A stretch of DNA of 64,000 bases. It comes from Tsukamurella asaccharolytica (lineage in GTDB: Bacteria > Actinomycetota > Actinomycetes > Mycobacteriales > Mycobacteriaceae). Position numbers and translations under genes: made by a program. Positions within the stretch are counted from its first letter, which is position 1. Every line of letters begins with the position of its first letter. Location: NCBI RefSeq assembly GCF_007858435.1, contig NZ_VIGW01000008.1:62001-126000 (forward strand). The letters run 5' to 3'. The notes beneath the pieces were generated by a model. That model saw nothing but the letters and a program-made list of their open reading frames with translations, did no database searches and was not told the origin of the DNA. Shown one piece after another: positions 62,804 through 64,000 of this stretch.

Positions 62804-64000
62804 ATGAGCCGATCACACACGATCACGGACTGGGATCCGGAGAACCGGCAGCAGTGGGATGCGGGCGGGGAGAAGATCGCCAAGCGGAACCTGCTGTGGT
62901 CCGTCATCGCGGAGCACGTGGGCTTCTCCGTCTGGTCGCTGTGGTCCGTGATGGTCCTGTTCATGCCACAGGACGTCTACGGACTGACCACCGCGGACAA
63001 GTTCCTCATCGGCGCCACTGCCACCCTCGTGGGATCCTGCCTGCGGATCCCGTACACCCTGGCCACCGCGCGTTTCGGCGGCCGGAACTGGACCGTCTTC
63101 AGCGCGTTCGTGCTCGCTGTTCCGGTGATCGCCACGATGGTGATCCTCGCGAACCCGGGGCAGCCCCTGTGGGTGTACCTCGCCTGCGCCGCCCTCACCG
63201 GCTTCGGCGGCGGCAATTTCGCATCATCGATGACCAACATCAACGCCTTCTTCCCGCAGCGACTCAAGGGCTGGGCCCTTGGGCTCAACGCGGGTGGCGG
63301 CAACATCGGCGTCCCGGCCGTGCAGATCGTCGGGCTGCTCGTCATCGCTACCGTTGGCAACCGCGAGCCCTACTGGGTGTGCGCCGTGTACTTGGTGCTG
63401 CTGGCTGTGGCCGGCATCGCTGCCGCTCTCTTCATGGACAACCTGCAGGTCCCGACTGTCGACACGGCGGCCATGCGCGCTGCGGCCAAGGACCGGGACA
63501 CCTGGATCGTCTCCCTGCTCTACATCGGGACCTTCGGCTCGTTCATCGGCTTCTCCTTCGCCTTCGGGCAGGTCCTGCAGGCGACGTTCCGGGCCGGCGG
63601 CGAGACTGCCGCGCAGGCCTCGCTGCACGCCGCGCAGATCGCCTTCCTCGGCCCGCTGCTGGGCTCGATCTCCCGCGTGTACGGCGGCAAGCTCGCCGAC
63701 CGGCTCGGCGGCGGCCGGGTCACTCTCTACGTCTTCGCCGGAATGGTCGCCGCCGGCGGCGTCCTCATCGCTGCGGCCACCACTGCAGGCTCCGGGGCCC
63801 CGTCCGGCGCGGTACTCGGCGCCTACGTTCTCGGGTTCATCGCCCTGTTCCTCCTCAGTGGCCTGGGCAACGGATCCGTGTACAAGATGATCCCGTCGAT
63901 CTTCGAGGCGAAGGCCCGCTCGCTCGACGCGGACGACGCGACGCGGACGCACTACTCCCGTGCGATGTCGGGGGCCGTGATCGGCATCGCCGGCGCGATC
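62804..64000 (+). CDS. narK: NarK-type nitrate/nitrite transporter (partial, cut by window end)
   Basis: The first 399 codons of an MFS transporter. Segments WDPENRQQWDAGGEKIAKRNLLWSV, SVWSLWSVMVLFM, LTGFGGGNFASSMTNINAFFPQRLKGWALGLNAGGGNIG and ISRVYGGKLADRLGGGRVT match the NarK/NarU group; GGGNFASSMTNI and NAGGGNIG are the two glycine-rich nitrate signatures. ATG 62804 has GGGAGG 6 bp upstream. The open frame continues past the end, so only about the last 60-80 residues are missing. Nitrate reductase genes may lie further downstream. Confidence 0.9.
   Translation, partial: MSRSHTITDWDPENRQQWDAGGEKIAKRNLLWSVIAEHVGFSVWSLWSVMVLFMPQDVYGLTTADKFLIGATATLVGSCLRIPYTLATARFGGRNWTVFSAFVLAVPVIATMVILANPGQPLWVYLACAALTGFGGGNFASSMTNINAFFPQRLKGWALGLNAGGGNIGVPAVQIVGLLVIATVGNREPYWVCAVYLVLLAVAGIAAALFMDNLQVPTVDTAAMRAAAKDRDTWIVSLLYIGTFGSFIGFSFAFGQVLQATFRAGGETAAQASLHAAQIAFLGPLLGSISRVYGGKLADRLGGGRVTLYVFAGMVAAGGVLIAAATTAGSGAPSGAVLGAYVLGFIALFLLSGLGNGSVYKMIPSIFEAKARSLDADDATRTHYSRAMSGAVIGIAGAI

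Overview
The window is very GC-rich DNA (codons mostly end in G or C) from a mycolic-acid-containing actinobacterium of the order Mycobacteriales. Supporting this are a type I (single-chain) fatty acid synthase with adjacent AcpS, a CmrA-type mycolate reductase, an LdtB-like L,D-transpeptidase, an F420/deazaflavin-type (DDN family) protein, a carboxylic acid reductase and several leaderless GTG starts. The gene order fas-acpS ... bcp ... ldt ... tRNA-Lys ... tRNA-His-orn-HerA-like ATPase-cmrA resembles, from memory, the Rv2524c-Rv2509 region of M. tuberculosis. The genus cannot be proven from sequence alone; Tsukamurella or a close relative (Gordonia, Williamsia, Dietzia) is my best guess.

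1-10 kb: a lipid-synthesis block on the + strand. It holds the 3' part of fas (ACP, KR, KS domains), acpS, and an 1817-residue single-chain acyl-CoA carboxylase with eukaryotic-type layout. 10-15.4 kb: acyl-CoA dehydrogenase, Bcp peroxiredoxin, a LysR regulator divergent from a type II NADH dehydrogenase, and an L,D-transpeptidase. 15.4-21.2 kb: a patch of accessory appearance with a VIT-family transporter, a small secreted protein, a frameshifted gene, a DEDD RNase H-like protein, a transmembrane Ser/Thr kinase and a DUF2510 membrane protein, ending at tRNA-Lys. 21.4-31.3 kb: GcdH-like dehydrogenase, two bacterial-PH-domain membrane proteins, a DDN-family protein, a secreted S1 protease, PutP, tRNA-His, orn, HerA-like ATPase and cmrA. 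31.4-38.6 kb: fadH with a PadR regulator, tRNA-Arg, a CitA/DcuS-like two-component system and an S9 peptidase.

38.6-49.5 kb: a nearly complete phenylacetate catabolic cluster. The minus-strand operon paaF-H-G-A-B-C-D-E-K runs divergently from paaR-paaZ-paaI. Two matching 24-bp palindromic sites, one in the paaF/paaR gap and one just upstream of paaZ, are the likely PaaR operators. The beta-ketothiolase PaaJ is absent from the window.

49.5-52.9 kb: an unusual two-gene ABC module. The ATPase domain is the cytoplasmic tail of a predicted lipoprotein whose extracellular part is a CocE/S15-like hydrolase; the permease is translationally coupled. 53-58.5 kb: an SPFH protein and a four-gene organosulfur operon (SsuD-like, SfnG-like, SfnB/DszC-like, LLM oxidoreductase). 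58.7-64 kb: carboxylic acid reductase, an SSB paralogue and the 5' part of a NarK-type nitrate/nitrite transporter cut by the window end.
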